Assembly (NCBI GenBank): GCA_958450365.1
Contig: CAUEEP010000864.1
Coordinates: 248,001-312,000 of the forward strand
Reading direction: 5' to 3'
Length of the DNA stretch: 64,000 nucleotides
DNA from: Mesorhabditis belari
Taxonomy: Eukaryota > Nematoda > Chromadorea > Rhabditida > Rhabditidae
Made by a program: the position numbers and the translations under genes. Of this stretch, positions 10,832 to 20,159 are shown piece after piece. The first letter of the stretch is position 1; each line of letters begins with the position of its first letter. The notes beneath the pieces are model-generated. The model was not told where the DNA came from and did no database searches. It was given only the letters and a program-made list of their open reading frames with translations.

Positions 10832-10960
10832 TACTGGGAGTTGCTGGATAGCAAGGCGACCGTTAATGCAATCAAATACAGTGAACAGTTGGGAAAGGTG
10901 AATGAATCCCTGAAGAAGAATAGGCCCTCCAAGTCAAAGATCGTTCTTATCATATCATTT
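10832..10960 (+). pseudogene. Mariner transposase fragment
   Basis: An open stretch reads YWELLDSKATVNAIKYSEQL then VNESLKKNRPSK, ending near IVLI. This matches the region of mariner transposases just before the second catalytic Asp (YELL...T.....Y..QL..LN..L..KRP). Mobility proteins of this family cut at TA sites in the nucleus. Only about 43 residues remain, without any catalytic residue. The stop at about 10974 lies at its fusion to a relic of GPCR exon 4. Confidence 0.75.
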
Positions 10961-10971
10961 TTCTCTAGCTT

Positions 10972-11356
10972 TTGATACATGGCGATCTGTCATCCGGAAA
11001 TGAAACGGGTAAAAATGAGGGAAAAGGCTGTAGCAGTACACTAGAAGTACACTAGAAGTACACTAGAAATACACTAGCAGTACACTAGCAGTACACTTTT
11101 AGCAGTACACTTTTAGTAGTACACTTTTAGTAGTACACTTTTAGCAGTACACTCACAGTACACGAGCAGTACACGCGCGTCGTCGTTAACTTTTTCACTA
11201 ATAATTTGACGAAAAAGATAAACTAAACCATTAAAGAAATCTGAAATCAACTCAAATCAGCTGACCCATTCATTCCATCCATTTCCAGGTTCACCAAATG
11301 CGTCAAACAGCAGCCATTGTGACGGGATGATCTGTATCTCGACAATCCTAATTGCG
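10972..11356 (+). pseudogene. Relics of GPCR exons 4 and 5 (DRY end and TM4)
   Basis: 10972-11008 matches the 3' half of the GPCR DRY exon (YMAICHPEMKR, then the same GTAAAAATGAGGGAAAAGGC intron start). The intron minisatellite follows, then 11289-11356 matches the first 68 bases of the TM4 exon (VHQMRQTAAIVT, with four bases missing at the following Trp codon). It stops abruptly at AATTGCG, where unrelated sequence begins. This is a third location of the receptor, outside the big palindromes. Confidence 0.8.
11037..11175 (+). repeat. GTAC minisatellite, relic copy
   Basis: Tandem units of the type AGTACACTAGA, then AGTACACTTTTAGT. The same minisatellite sits in the GPCR intron between exons 4 and 5 at every other copy (36446-36975, 40392-40600, 42175-42425, 55920-56460, 59870-60075, 61635-61885) and also at 13628-13906. 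Confidence 0.9.
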
Positions 11357-11376
11357 ATCTTTAGTCAATTTCTCAG

Positions 11377-11541
11377 CTCACTGATCGGATATTTTGGCCG
11401 CACCCTGTATATCGACTCGATGTCGACCTTGTCACTCTCTGCTGGGCTCTCTGGATCTTCCTCCGACAACAAATGCGGCTCAAGCTTTCTCCAATCAAAT
11501 TCGAGCGGATCGCGTGGATTCGATTGGGATTTTACTTATAA
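11377..11541 (+). CDS. Terminal exon with a transmembrane-like helix, unrecognised
   Basis: After TTTCTCAG, 54 codons end in TAA. The frame reads DRIFWPHPVYRLDVDL, then a hydrophobic VTLCWALWIFL, then a basic and aromatic tail ending WIRLGFYL. A damaged second copy of its last third occurs at about 12800-12870 (SPIKFERIAWI then TGA), so the frame recurs in two places. The exon lies just after the truncated GPCR exon 5 relic and replaces the rest of it. I do not know the protein. Confidence 0.45.
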   Translation, partial: LTDRIFWPHPVYRLDVDLVTLCWALWIFLRQQMRLKLSPIKFERIAWIRLGFYL

Positions 11542-11579
11542 TGACCCAATATTCCCCACTATTAGCATTTTCGAATGTT

Positions 11580-13445
11580 GTTAAAATGAATTATTTATCC
11601 TTTTAACTAAAAGCTTTATGATCAAAAAACCTTTAATAAGCATGATTCAGAAAATCTGTATGTGAAGAATGAAGGGACTTTTGTGCGCGCGTTGCAATCG
11701 ACATTCTTGTATCTGAAAATAAAAAGATGTCAGTGGAATTGATATTTTCTGATTTACTGAAGGGCCTACTCGGAAGCGTCTTTTCTTAATGTAATCTTAA
11801 TGTAATCTTTCTGGGAGTCTCCTTTGGAACGGGAATGGATTTGAAATTGAAGTCCTTTGGGGAATATTCATCCCGCCACATCGCGCAAACGGTTTCTTTT
11901 TGAGCGCAAACGAAGAGCGCAAACGGTTTGTTTTTGGAAGAACGAGAGATCCGAAAATGAGAGAATATTTTGGCAGAGCCGATTTTGGATGAACTATTGG
12001 CAGAGCCGCTGGCAGAAATAGCCTCTTCTCCCCCTGTAAGCAGATGTCAAATAATGTATCAATCGGTAGCGATATCAAAAAAAAGATCATTCAGTCTCTT
12101 CATTTGTCACTTTCAAAATCTGCTCTCTTTACCTATTTTTCAAAATTGCTCAATTTCCCATTTTCCATTCGTGCAAGGAATGTTCCCATTCATCCTTTGA
12201 GTTCTTAATTGTAAGTCTCATTTTCTTGTAAGTTTTAATCTTTTATCTAGTTCTATCACAATAGACTACTGCACGTACCACACCCATAATCACTGAAAAT
12301 CGAGGAGTTTCAGTTCAGTTCCCATCGGAGGAAAATCGATGGGAACTGAACTGGTGTCACTTGACCGTGCTGCGATTCTCTCAATGGTTTGTACAAGCAC
12401 TCCTTGTCGCGAGGGTACTGTTCTGCCTTTCATTTGAGCCTCTTTTGATGCAGTCGCTGTCAATTGCAAGTCGATATTCGGTTAACTGTGAGCAAAAGTC
12501 ATCGCGAGCTAAAGCAACATCAAAAGCCTGGTAAAGAAGGGAGAAGGGATACCATTGCAAACAATTCGAATTATAATGCCATTTTGAAAAAGCTTCTCTT
12601 TGAAAAAGAAATCTAACTGCCTGCCCCCTTCTAAAAAGTGGCTGAATTCATTAAAGGCAAGAAGGGGTTGTTCATTCACTATCAGTTTTCCCCTTTTTCA
12701 TCTCCTCCGGGGCTCATTCCGTGCCTGCCTCCGTCTCACCCCACCCCTCGATTCGACGGCGAGTGATCCTAAAATAGACTCGCAGAAAGACGAAGAGCAA
12801 AAAGATGGCACTCAAGTTTCTCCAATCAAATTCGAGCGGATCGCGTGGATTTGATTGGGAATTTATTTATAATGGCCCAATATTCCCCCACTATTTAGCA
12901 TTTTCGAATGTTGTTAAAATGAATCATTTGTCCTTTGAACTAAAAGCCTTATGATCAAAAAACCTTTAATAAGCATGATTCAGAAAATCTGTATGTGAAG
13001 AATGAAGGGACCCATTGTTTTTGTGCGCGCGTTGCAATCGGCATTGATTGATATTTTCTGATTTACTGAAGGGCCTTACTCGGAAGCGTCTTTTCTTAAT
13101 GTAATCTTAATGTAATCGCCGTATGCTTGACGAGGTCAACATTTGGTCGCACGTATTTTTTCTGCCAACAAACCCAATCAATAATTCAAAATTGCTCAAT
13201 TTCCCATTTTCCATTCAATTATTGTGAACTATTGGCAGAGCCGTTGGCAGAAATAGCCTCGTCTCTCCCCCTGGGCAAGCAGATGTCAAATAATGTATCA
13301 ATCGGTAGCGATATCAAAGAAAAGATCATTCATTCTCTTCATTTGTCACTTTCAAAACCTGCTCTCTTTACCTATTTTTCAAAATTGCTCAATTTCCCAT
13401 TTTCCATTCAATTTTCCATTCGTGCCAGGAATGTTCCCATTCATC
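11580..13445. repeat. Internally duplicated intergenic block
   Basis: Segments around 11600-11690, 11740-11800 and 11985-12190 recur in the same order at about 12915-13010, 13050-13110 and 13210-13445. Further pieces recur inverted at 13905-13985 and 15910-16000. No intact gene is visible in 12200-12750 beyond scattered frames. The shared text includes GATCAAAAAACCTTTAATAA and AAATTGCTCAATTTCCCATT. Confidence 0.75.
12311..12353. repeat. Perfect 17-bp hairpin, 9-nt loop
   Basis: CAGTTCAGTTCCCATCG pairs perfectly with CGATGGGAACTGAACTG across GAGGAAAAT. There is no poly-U tract or other terminator sign. It is shorter than a typical microRNA precursor. Confidence 0.85.
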
Positions 13446-13627
13446 CTTAAGAAATCAAAGGATGAATGAGAACATTCCTTGCACGCAAGGAATATTCCCA
13501 TTGCTCCTTTGAGTCCTTAATTGAATTGATCTAAAATTGAATTAAAAATTCAAAGTATTTTTAAACGTTAGTCGAATTTTGTCAGATTGACCAAGCTTAC
13601 GCTATTAAGGTCAAGATTCAATGAAAT

Positions 13628-13906
13628 ACAAACTAGAAGTACACCAGAAGTACACTAGCAGTACACTAGCAGTACGCTTTTAGTAGTACGCTTTTAGTAG
13701 TACGCTTTTAGTAGTACAATTTTAGTAGTACACTTTTAGTAGTACACTTTTAGTAGGACACTTTTAGTAGTACACTTTTAGTAGTACACTTTTAGTAGTA
13801 CACTTTTAGTAGGACACTTTTAGTAGTACAATTTTAGTAGTACACTTTTAGTAGTACACTTTTAGTAGTACACTTTTAGTAGTACACTTTTAGTAGGACA
13901 CTTTTA
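13628..13906 (+). repeat. GTAC minisatellite
   Basis: About 18 units of the 15-bp type TTTTAGTAGTACACT, with variants TACGC, TACAA and GGACA in the same order as in the GPCR introns. It joins directly to the 5' flank of gene X copy 1 without GPCR exons. Confidence 0.9.
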
Positions 13907-13984
13907 CAGATTTTCTGAATCATGCTTATTAAAGGTTTTTTGATCATAAAGCTTTTAGTTAAAAGGATAAATGATTTATTTTAA

Positions 13985-14214
13985 CTCAGGGTCAACTACA
14001 CATGCGGAGAATCGGTGAATGAGTTAATTTTGGATCTAATTTGAGTTTAGAAATCCTAGTAATCTGCAGCAGAAAAAACAAATTTTATTTTCTTCTTTTA
14101 GGGAGAGCAAAGAGCGTGTTACTATTTTGTTTCGACTCCAAATGATCGCCCTTTCTACAGCAAAGTGAAACTGAGTTTGGGAGATCCGCTTGACCAGCAG
14201 TCTTCGAGCAATGT
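13985..14214 (+). pseudogene. Gene X, copy 1 (truncated)
   Basis: Two of the three exons seen in other copies are here: a short one after TTTAACTCAG (VNYTCGES) and 14102-14214 (EQRACYYFVSTPNDRPF through LGDPLDQQSSSN, donor ATGT|GTAAGT). The last exon is absent because a homopolymer patch starts at about 14385. See the copy at 16183-16849 for the description. Confidence 0.7.
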
Positions 14215-14384
14215 GTAAGTTCTGTTTTGCATTCTCAACCCAAACAGAAAAGCACTTGGATCGATCAGATCTTATTAAATTCGGATCAAAAAGGACTCAG
14301 ATCGGAATTGAATTGAATTGAAAGATGAATAAGACCCGTTGAAATCCGAATTGAATAACTTCTGCTTTGTTCTGATTCAATTCA

Positions 14385-14520
14385 ACCCCCCCCCCGCAGA
14401 TCACCAAGCCACGTAAAAAGGCAAGAATTAAAGAAATTGGTCACAAAGAAGAATAAAGGAACGAAAAGGGGGGATTGGGGAGGGGGGGGGGAGAAGGGGG
14501 GGGGGGGAAGAACATCTTAT
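14385..14520. repeat. C- and G-homopolymer patch
   Basis: Runs of C and of G interrupt the intron of gene X. The same intron elsewhere (for example near 16570) passes straight from ATTCAATTC to ATCTTATTTATAAACG. About 120 bp are therefore inserted here, probably by consensus error. Confidence 0.75.
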
Positions 14521-14695
14521 TTATAAACGTTTTACGGCGGTGAAAATTTACATTTGATTGCTTGAGATTACGTGGAAAAATCCTTAACAGCAACAAATAA
14601 GGCAGTTTTGCTAAAAAAACTTCGAAATTTTTTGAATTAATTTTTTTTTTTTTTCTTTTTTAACCTTACGTTTTATATTTTTTATTGTAGAAATC

Positions 14696-14941
14696 ATGCA
14701 ACCTCGCAAGTCTTATACAGCGGGTTTCAAGCTTGACGTGGTGAAGCACCAGGATGTGCATGGAAGATTATCGGCAGCTATTCATTTTAATGTGAATGTA
14801 GGAATGATTAGAAGATGGGTTGCGGATAGGGATATCCTCGAGAAGGTGCCAGCAACGAAAAGAGCCCGGCGTTCCGAAAGGCTAGGCGTGAATGAAATTG
14901 AGGTGGAAATTCACAATTGGATTGTTCAAAAGAGAGCCTAA
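14696..14941 (+). CDS. Pogo/CENP-B-type N-terminal HTH protein, truncated
   Basis: An 81-codon ORF opens four bases after TATTGTAG. It reads RKSYTAGFKLDVVKH, then AIHFNVNVGMIRRWVADRD, then TKRARRSERLGVNEIE and HNWIVQKRA. This is the helix-turn-helix found at the N-terminus of pogo/Tigger transposases, CENP-B-like proteins and Brinker-type regulators. It binds DNA, and the basic RARR linker matches the family layout. A full protein would continue with a second HTH and a DDE domain, both absent. The stop codon lies inside a GCCTAAGCCTAAGCC repeat that follows immediately. It is probably a captured or broken transposon gene. Confidence 0.65.
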   Translation: MQPRKSYTAGFKLDVVKHQDVHGRLSAAIHFNVNVGMIRRWVADRDILEKVPATKRARRSERLGVNEIEVEIHNWIVQKRA

Positions 14942-15459
14942 GCCTAAGCCTTAATTTTGATTAGCCCTCTCCTCTCGAATATAGATTTCTTAAAACATTA
15001 AAGTCAAAGCTTTAGAAACAACACGAATCATCTATCGGACTCGGAACAACCACAGTATGTCCTATCAAATCAGCCCTGATAACATGGAAAATTTGGTATT
15101 CTTTACATTTTCTCAATTGCACCAATGTTTTGCTTAGCATAAAGTTTAGGAACTCCAACAGCCAGCTGATATTGATCACAACCACATCCGCCATGAAGCG
15201 CTAGAAGCCTAGAAGCAATAAAGGATGAATGGGAACATTCCTTGCACGCAAGTTTCAAGTTTCAAGAAAGCTACAAATCTGACAAGGGGATGAGGAATAG
15301 GAATGCAAAATGAGGGTGAAAGAAAAAGAAAAAGAAAGCCTTGATTGCAAATATGAAATATCGTTTCAGAAAAAGCTCGAATTTCAAATACCAGTTGGAT
15401 ATCTTTTCACATCATCCAACATATTCCAAATATCTTTTCAGTTCAGTTTATAACCTTAA

Positions 15460-15760
15460 AGTTTGTCTGTTTTGCAACAAAACAGATAAATATTATTTTG
15501 TTGTTTGTTGCAAAAGGTTTGAGGGTGGCGGGACTCAAACCAATTGTAAGGATCTAATGCCCAAACCCCTAGGCCATCATTGCTTTAGTTTCCCTCGCGT
15601 TTAGAGCGTTCTTATTGGCTAAGGCTTAGGCTTTTCTAAGGCTTTAGGCCTTAAAACTCTATTGGCTTCTTTCGAAAATTCCAAACAACGATTCTTGAAT
15701 GAATTTGAGCTCAAAATTGACTAAAACAGTTTTCGGTTGAATTGCCCGACTTAGTGACAT
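15460..15760 (-). mobile_element. tRNA-derived SINE-like element, copy 1
   Basis: Read on the minus strand, it holds an A-box-like ATGGCCTAGGGGTTTGGGC and a B-box-like GGTTTGAGTCC about 45 bp apart, as in a tRNA gene without a proper cloverleaf. A conserved body containing CCAATAAGAACGCT precedes it, and the CAAAACAGATAAATATT flank follows. Other copies are at 37430-37640, 39730-39960, 50815-51000, 56930-57115 and 59215-59430. The 50.8 kb head differs in sequence but shares the body. Confidence 0.5.
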
Positions 15761-16182
15761 GCCTAAAAACTTTAGTGACCTTTAGACTCGACTGTCAAAA
15801 ATACGTGCGACCAAATGTTGACCTCGTCAAGCATACGGCGATTACATTTTTATGAATGCCACATCCCTAATTCATTCAATTTTAGATCTTGATGCTGGAA
15901 GCTCAGTTAAGAACTCAAAGGATGAATGGGAACATTCCTTGCACGAATGGAAAATGGGAAATTGAGCAATTTTGAAAAATAGGTAAAGTTCCTATCCACT
16001 CAGAAACCTAGACAAACTGAGCAAAACTAGGATGTCTCTGACAATCCCCTGCCATTATAATTCTCGCTATTTGCAATGGGTCCCTTCATTCTTCACATAC
16101 AGATTTTCTGAATCATGCTTATTAAAGGTTTTTTGATCATAAAGCTTTTAGTTAAAAGGATAAATGATTTATTTTAACTCAG

Positions 16183-16849
16183 GGTCAACTACACATGCGG
16201 AGAATCGGTGAATGAGTTAATTTTGGATCTAATTTGAGTTTAGAAATCCTAGTAGTCTGCAGCAGAAAAAACAAATTTTATTTTCTTCTTTCAGGGAGAG
16301 CAAAGAGCGTGTTACTATTTTGTTTCGACTCCAAATGATCGCCCTTTCTACAGCAAAGTGAAACTGAGTTTGGGAGATCCGCTTGACCAGCAGTCTTCGA
16401 GCAATGTGTAAGTTCTGTTTTTGCATTCTCAACCCAAACAGAAAAGCACTTGGATCGATCAGATCTTATTAAATTCGGATCAAAAAAGGACTCAGATCGG
16501 AATTGAATTGAATTGAAAGATGAATAAGACCCGTTGAAATCCGGAATTGAATAACTTCTGCTTTGTTCTGATTCAATTCATCTTATTTATAAACGTTTCT
16601 GGTGAAAATTTACATTTGATTGCTTGAGATTACGTGGAAAAATCCACAGCAACAAATGAATATTTGAAATTTTGCTAAAGAAATCAAGTTGAAGGCTCCT
16701 CATTGTTAGATAAAGAAAAACTGTCTACCACCCAGATTTTGGTACTCTATCAAATCTTTTTTCTTTTTAAAACCTTTTCTTTCAGCCAATTCTACACGGT
16801 CGATAAATGTGAACATTCGAACGGACCACGACGCATGAAGAAGCTTTAA
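16183..16849 (+). pseudogene. Gene X, copy 2: unrecognised small Cys-containing protein, 3' end
   Basis: Three exons join in phase: 16183-16207 (VNYTCGES), 16295-16407 (GEQRACYYFVSTPNDRP, FYSKVKLSLGDPLDQQSS) and 16786-16849 (QFYTVDKCEHSNGPRRMKKL, TAA). AATAAA follows at about 16858. The three Cys, an N-glycosylation-like NYT and the small size suggest a secreted or extracellular C-terminus. I do not recognise it. Five copies occur (13985, 16183, 28095 minus, 41022, 60484), always with the same flanks and never with upstream exons that I can identify. I therefore treat them as duplicated 3' fragments, though this frame is undamaged. Confidence 0.6.
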
Positions 16850-16942
16850 TTTTTTCTAATAAATTTATTGCACTGAGGTTAATATCACAGACAACTTTTT
16901 AATAATAATAGACGTAATTTCCGTAATTACGTACCGGACATA

Positions 16943-17455
16943 TTGGGTTGGTGAATTGAAAACTGCCGGACTTTGAACTAGAATTTATTCAACCTAAAAC
17001 CATGAATTCATTCGAAATAATTTCCATTCGGCTTCTGCCCATTTCACAGGCAGTTTGCGGATTCCTCTTCCGTAGTAGGATTTTGGCTTCTGTGTGAGAG
17101 AAGTGTGAGACTCAGAAATGTAGGACTGGAGATGTCTGATGTCCAGTTTTCACACTTTCTTCAAAAGAAATCCATTTTGGTGTCAATAGAAAAGTTGTAG
17201 AGAATCAAAAATTAGGCTTATTGCCAAATTTCCAAAAAGATACACTTAGTAGTTTCGTTTAAAATGGAAGTTTTGTGAAAATTCGTAGATTTGGCATTTC
17301 TTGAAAACCAGTTTTTGAATCATTCTGAAAATCTGGATTTAAGCCTAATTTTTGATTCTCTACACCTTTTCCATTGACACCAAAATGGGTTTCTTTTGAA
17401 GAAAGTGCTCAAATTGTCACATATGACAATAGCCGGCAGTTTTCATTTCACCCAA
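16943..17455. mobile_element. Mariner-type non-autonomous element
   Basis: A 513 bp element begins TTGGGTTGGTGAATTGAAAA and ends mirrored as GTTTTCATTTCACCCAA, with TA at each flank (16941-16942 and 17456-17457). Inner inverted repeats (TTGGTGTCAATAGAAAAG near 17175 and its mirror near 17375) add a second foldback. It follows gene X here. The left half alone follows gene X at 41.65-41.94 kb and 61.1-61.4 kb, and an end is seen at 27.98 kb. Confidence 0.75.
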
Positions 17456-17459
17456 TAGA

Positions 17460-18330
17460 TCTGTGTACTCTATTAGTAGGAATTCGCGTGAATTGAATAT
17501 TCGCGTGAATAAAGTATTATTATTATTAAACTTTCCAAAAAGTGTTGAAAAGTCACTGGAATCAAACAACTTTTCAATAACAATAAAAGCTTTTCAAAAT
17601 TGGACTTTCAATTGAATAGAGTCAAAAATCGAGTAAAACCAGATGACCCGTTCGGGTTTTTTCCAAATTCTTTCCGAAGTGAACACACGATTTTCAGCGG
17701 TTCAATGCAGCGGTTCATCTTGGCAACTAAATTACCGGTTTTTTGGGGTAAAAATTTCCACGATATCCACGATTTTCACGTTCTAACAAAAGTTCATTTC
17801 CTTTTGATGTCAAACGAATTATTTTGGTGCAGATGTGCCAGAAAGCTTGCGTTTAAGCTTTAAAGAACATTGCTTGGATAGCTTGAAGCTGAAAGGATAG
17901 CTGAAAAACATTAAAATCGTTCGAATTCAAATGAAACAATGAAACACATTAAAATTGACATTTTTGACGTAAAAGACATTCCCATCGATGTCTTTTCTAT
18001 GCAACGAAGCGTGCTTGCGAGCTTCGACCAGTCGCATCTCGACCCCGAGGAACGTGGCCAAGAATGATGGAAAGAATTTGCAATCAGGAGGAAGAGCCAA
18101 GAAAGAAATTGGTATGTTTTGCGAAGTGGGACAACGACCTCAAGTCTGGAGGAATCGGACAACAAGTGGTGCGTGCTTGTTGAATAAGGAAAGGGCTGAT
18201 CTTTAAAGGATCTTTTTTCCATTTATCAATGAAATGCTAGCCATTTGACATTTACCATTTGAGAAAAACCAGCTCGGAAAATATTTGATTTTTTCGATGA
18301 AAAGAATCAAATGTTTATTATGGTAGTTTT
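17460..18330. other. No recognised gene; weak exon-like frames
   Basis: Short open stretches near 17700-17885 and 17940-18210 have acceptor-like motifs (TTTTCAG, GTGCAG). I could not assemble them into a consistent gene or recognise a domain. Confidence 0.3.
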
Positions 18331-18419
18331 TAAAAACACACACTTAACTAAAATTTGTAAAAAGGAGCTCTAGGTCAAAAAAAGCAAAATGCAAAAAAGA
18401 TGATCTAAATCTTTAAAGA

Positions 18420-18625
18420 TAATCAATGACTTTTGCAGTCCTTCTTATAGAATCAGAGGAAAAGTTTTGAAAAAACTACAGAAACAGGTTTAAGAACAAG
18501 CATTAAGAACAAAAGCTAGAAGAAAAGGATAAGGTTGTAAAGAGTTGACATTTAGAATATAAGTCCACTTCGAGATAGAGATCTATGACCACTCATTTCA
18601 GAATCGGTTTGGCCTTGGCTTTTTC
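18420..18625. repeat. Inverted copy of 3300-3500
   Basis: GAGATCTATGACCACTCATT and the block with TTGTTCTTAATGCTTGTTC match 3300-3500 in opposite orientation. Both places border an hlh-30 fragment. Confidence 0.75.
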
Positions 18626-18778
18626 GAAAAATGGCTTTTCGTTAGTTTTCGGTGCGAATTTATATCAGAAAGAAATTAGTACTAGTTTCCGAAAAGAATT
18701 GCTGATTTTTTAGTACCCAATCGGGAGCCGATTGATTGTGAGTCTTCTCGACAAGAGAAGAGTTGAGCGATCACTTAC

Positions 18779-19795
18779 AAGTGATCCCATGGGGTTTGAT
18801 TTCGACTCTCTTCGATCTCCTGTTTGATTGGTCGAGGAGCGGAGGGGATGGCTGGGAGTGGAGGAAGCGCTTTGGTGGGCGCGTTGAGGCCATTCTTCGC
18901 CAAGATGTCCTCGAGTTCTTAGAATTGAGTGCATAGAATGCGTATCTTTTATCTATCTTTATTTACTCGCTTAGTAGAATGGTTTAACGGGTATCTACGC
19001 TACTGGCCAATGAAATCTCATGTTTTAAAAAAGATCGTCACTTTCGCGCGTCTGTAACTCCCTTGTCTTTACCGTATTTCTAAATATTAATATTATCATT
19101 GTGTAGCCCTTGAAAAGAGCTTTCAGAAAATGTGTAACACTAATAGTTTAAACTCAAAAACAAGGGAGTTACAGACGCGCGAAAGTGACGCATTTTTCAA
19201 ATATGATATTTCATTGTCAGTACTGTAGCTGAAGAATCATTGAATTGAATGGTGAAGCCAATCCAAGCCAAGCCAAGCCAAGCCAAGCCCAGCCATTTCC
19301 CTCACTCACCCTGACTCGATCGGCGTAGTGTTTCGCAGCGTTTTCCAATTTGTTTTGTTGTTGTTGTTGTTTAATCATGCTCTGAACTCTTCTTTGCATA
19401 AAAGTTTTTTCTTTTCACTTACATCTCGATCCTTTTGCAATTGTCGAATGTAGTCACAAGATGCTTTGAGGATCGTCCCTTTGTTCAGCATCATCTCTCT
19501 AAATTTGGCTCGTGACAACGCGAAGTAAATATTTAGCGTTTTTTTTTGTAAATTTGATTTTAACTCACTTGGAGGCTCATTTAGGCAACAAAAGCCCTAA
19601 TTAGTTGATTCGGTCGTTAATATTCAACTGAAAAACTCGTTTAACAGGTTTTAGAAAAACCTCTGAAAACCTTCTGATTTGATTCATAATTATGAATGAA
19701 ATGGGAAATGGACTCACTCCTATTGTGAATGTCCTTCTTTTCACGGTAGAAATCCGGATTATCGGCACTGGGAATGGATCCTTTGACGTTTCAGT
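18779..19795 (-). pseudogene. hlh-30: hlh-30 (MITF/TFE bHLH-zip factor) fragment, copy 2
   Basis: The exon order on the minus strand is: damaged KKDIHN exon (about 19795-19715, internal deletion), 19627-19569 (bHLH start with 17 bases missing, removing the basic residues and shifting the frame), 19498-19423 (helix 2, [20 protein letters not shown], intact), 19381-19310 (zipper start, a Gln run then NKLENAAKHYADRVR, intact) and 18918-18779 (LEDILAKNGLNAP, Pro-rich, then PIKQEIEESRNQ). IKQE fits a sumoylation consensus. The last two exons would join in frame only if the acceptor read TTCTAG; it reads TTCTAA, so the splice site is broken. This copy keeps what copy 1 (4.8-5.45 kb) lost and lost what copy 1 kept. 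A MITE sits in its last intron. Confidence 0.85.
19003..19220. mobile_element. MITE family A, copy 2
   Basis: Bounded by TA (19001-19002 and 19221-19222), with the same inverted repeats as 1617-1837 (GTCTGTAACTCCCTTGTCTT and mirror). It is inserted in the hlh-30 copy 2 intron between the zipper and Pro-rich exons. Confidence 0.85.
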
Positions 19796-19798
19796 TTG

Positions 19799-20150
19799 TA
19801 GTACTACAAAGTTTGCAGTACCACAAAGTTTGCAGTACCACAAGATTTGCAATACTACAAAGTTTGCAGTACTACAAAGTTTGCAGTACTGCAAACTTAA
19901 AAGTTTGTTGTACTACAAACTTTATAATACAGGTCTCTTGTAATACAGGTCTGTTATAATACAGGCCTTTTATAATAGAGGTCTGTTGTAATACAGGCCT
20001 GTTATAATACATGCCTTTTATAATACAGGTCTGTTATCATACAGGTCTGTTGTAATACAGGCCTGTTATAATACAGGTCTGTTGTAATACAGGCCTGTTA
20101 TAATACAGGTTTGTTAAAATAAAGGCCTGTTATCAAACATGTATTATTGG
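19799..20150 (+). repeat. Two adjacent minisatellites
   Basis: 19799-19900 holds about seven units of the type AGTTTGCAGTACTACAA. 19920-20150 holds about fifteen units of the type TAATACAGGCCTGTTA. The first type recurs in short form at 37680-37760 and 57165-57240, at the edge of the big palindromes. Confidence 0.9.
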
Positions 20151-20159
20151 TTTTGTAGA

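Noticed and set aside
15341..15604. ORF of 87 codons (copies at 39567 and 59043)
   Set aside because: It overlaps the SINE-like tRNA head, and the frames differ between copies.
18710..18934. Ser-rich minus-strand ORF of 74 codons
   Set aside because: It is the wrong frame of the hlh-30 Pro-rich exon (18779-18918).
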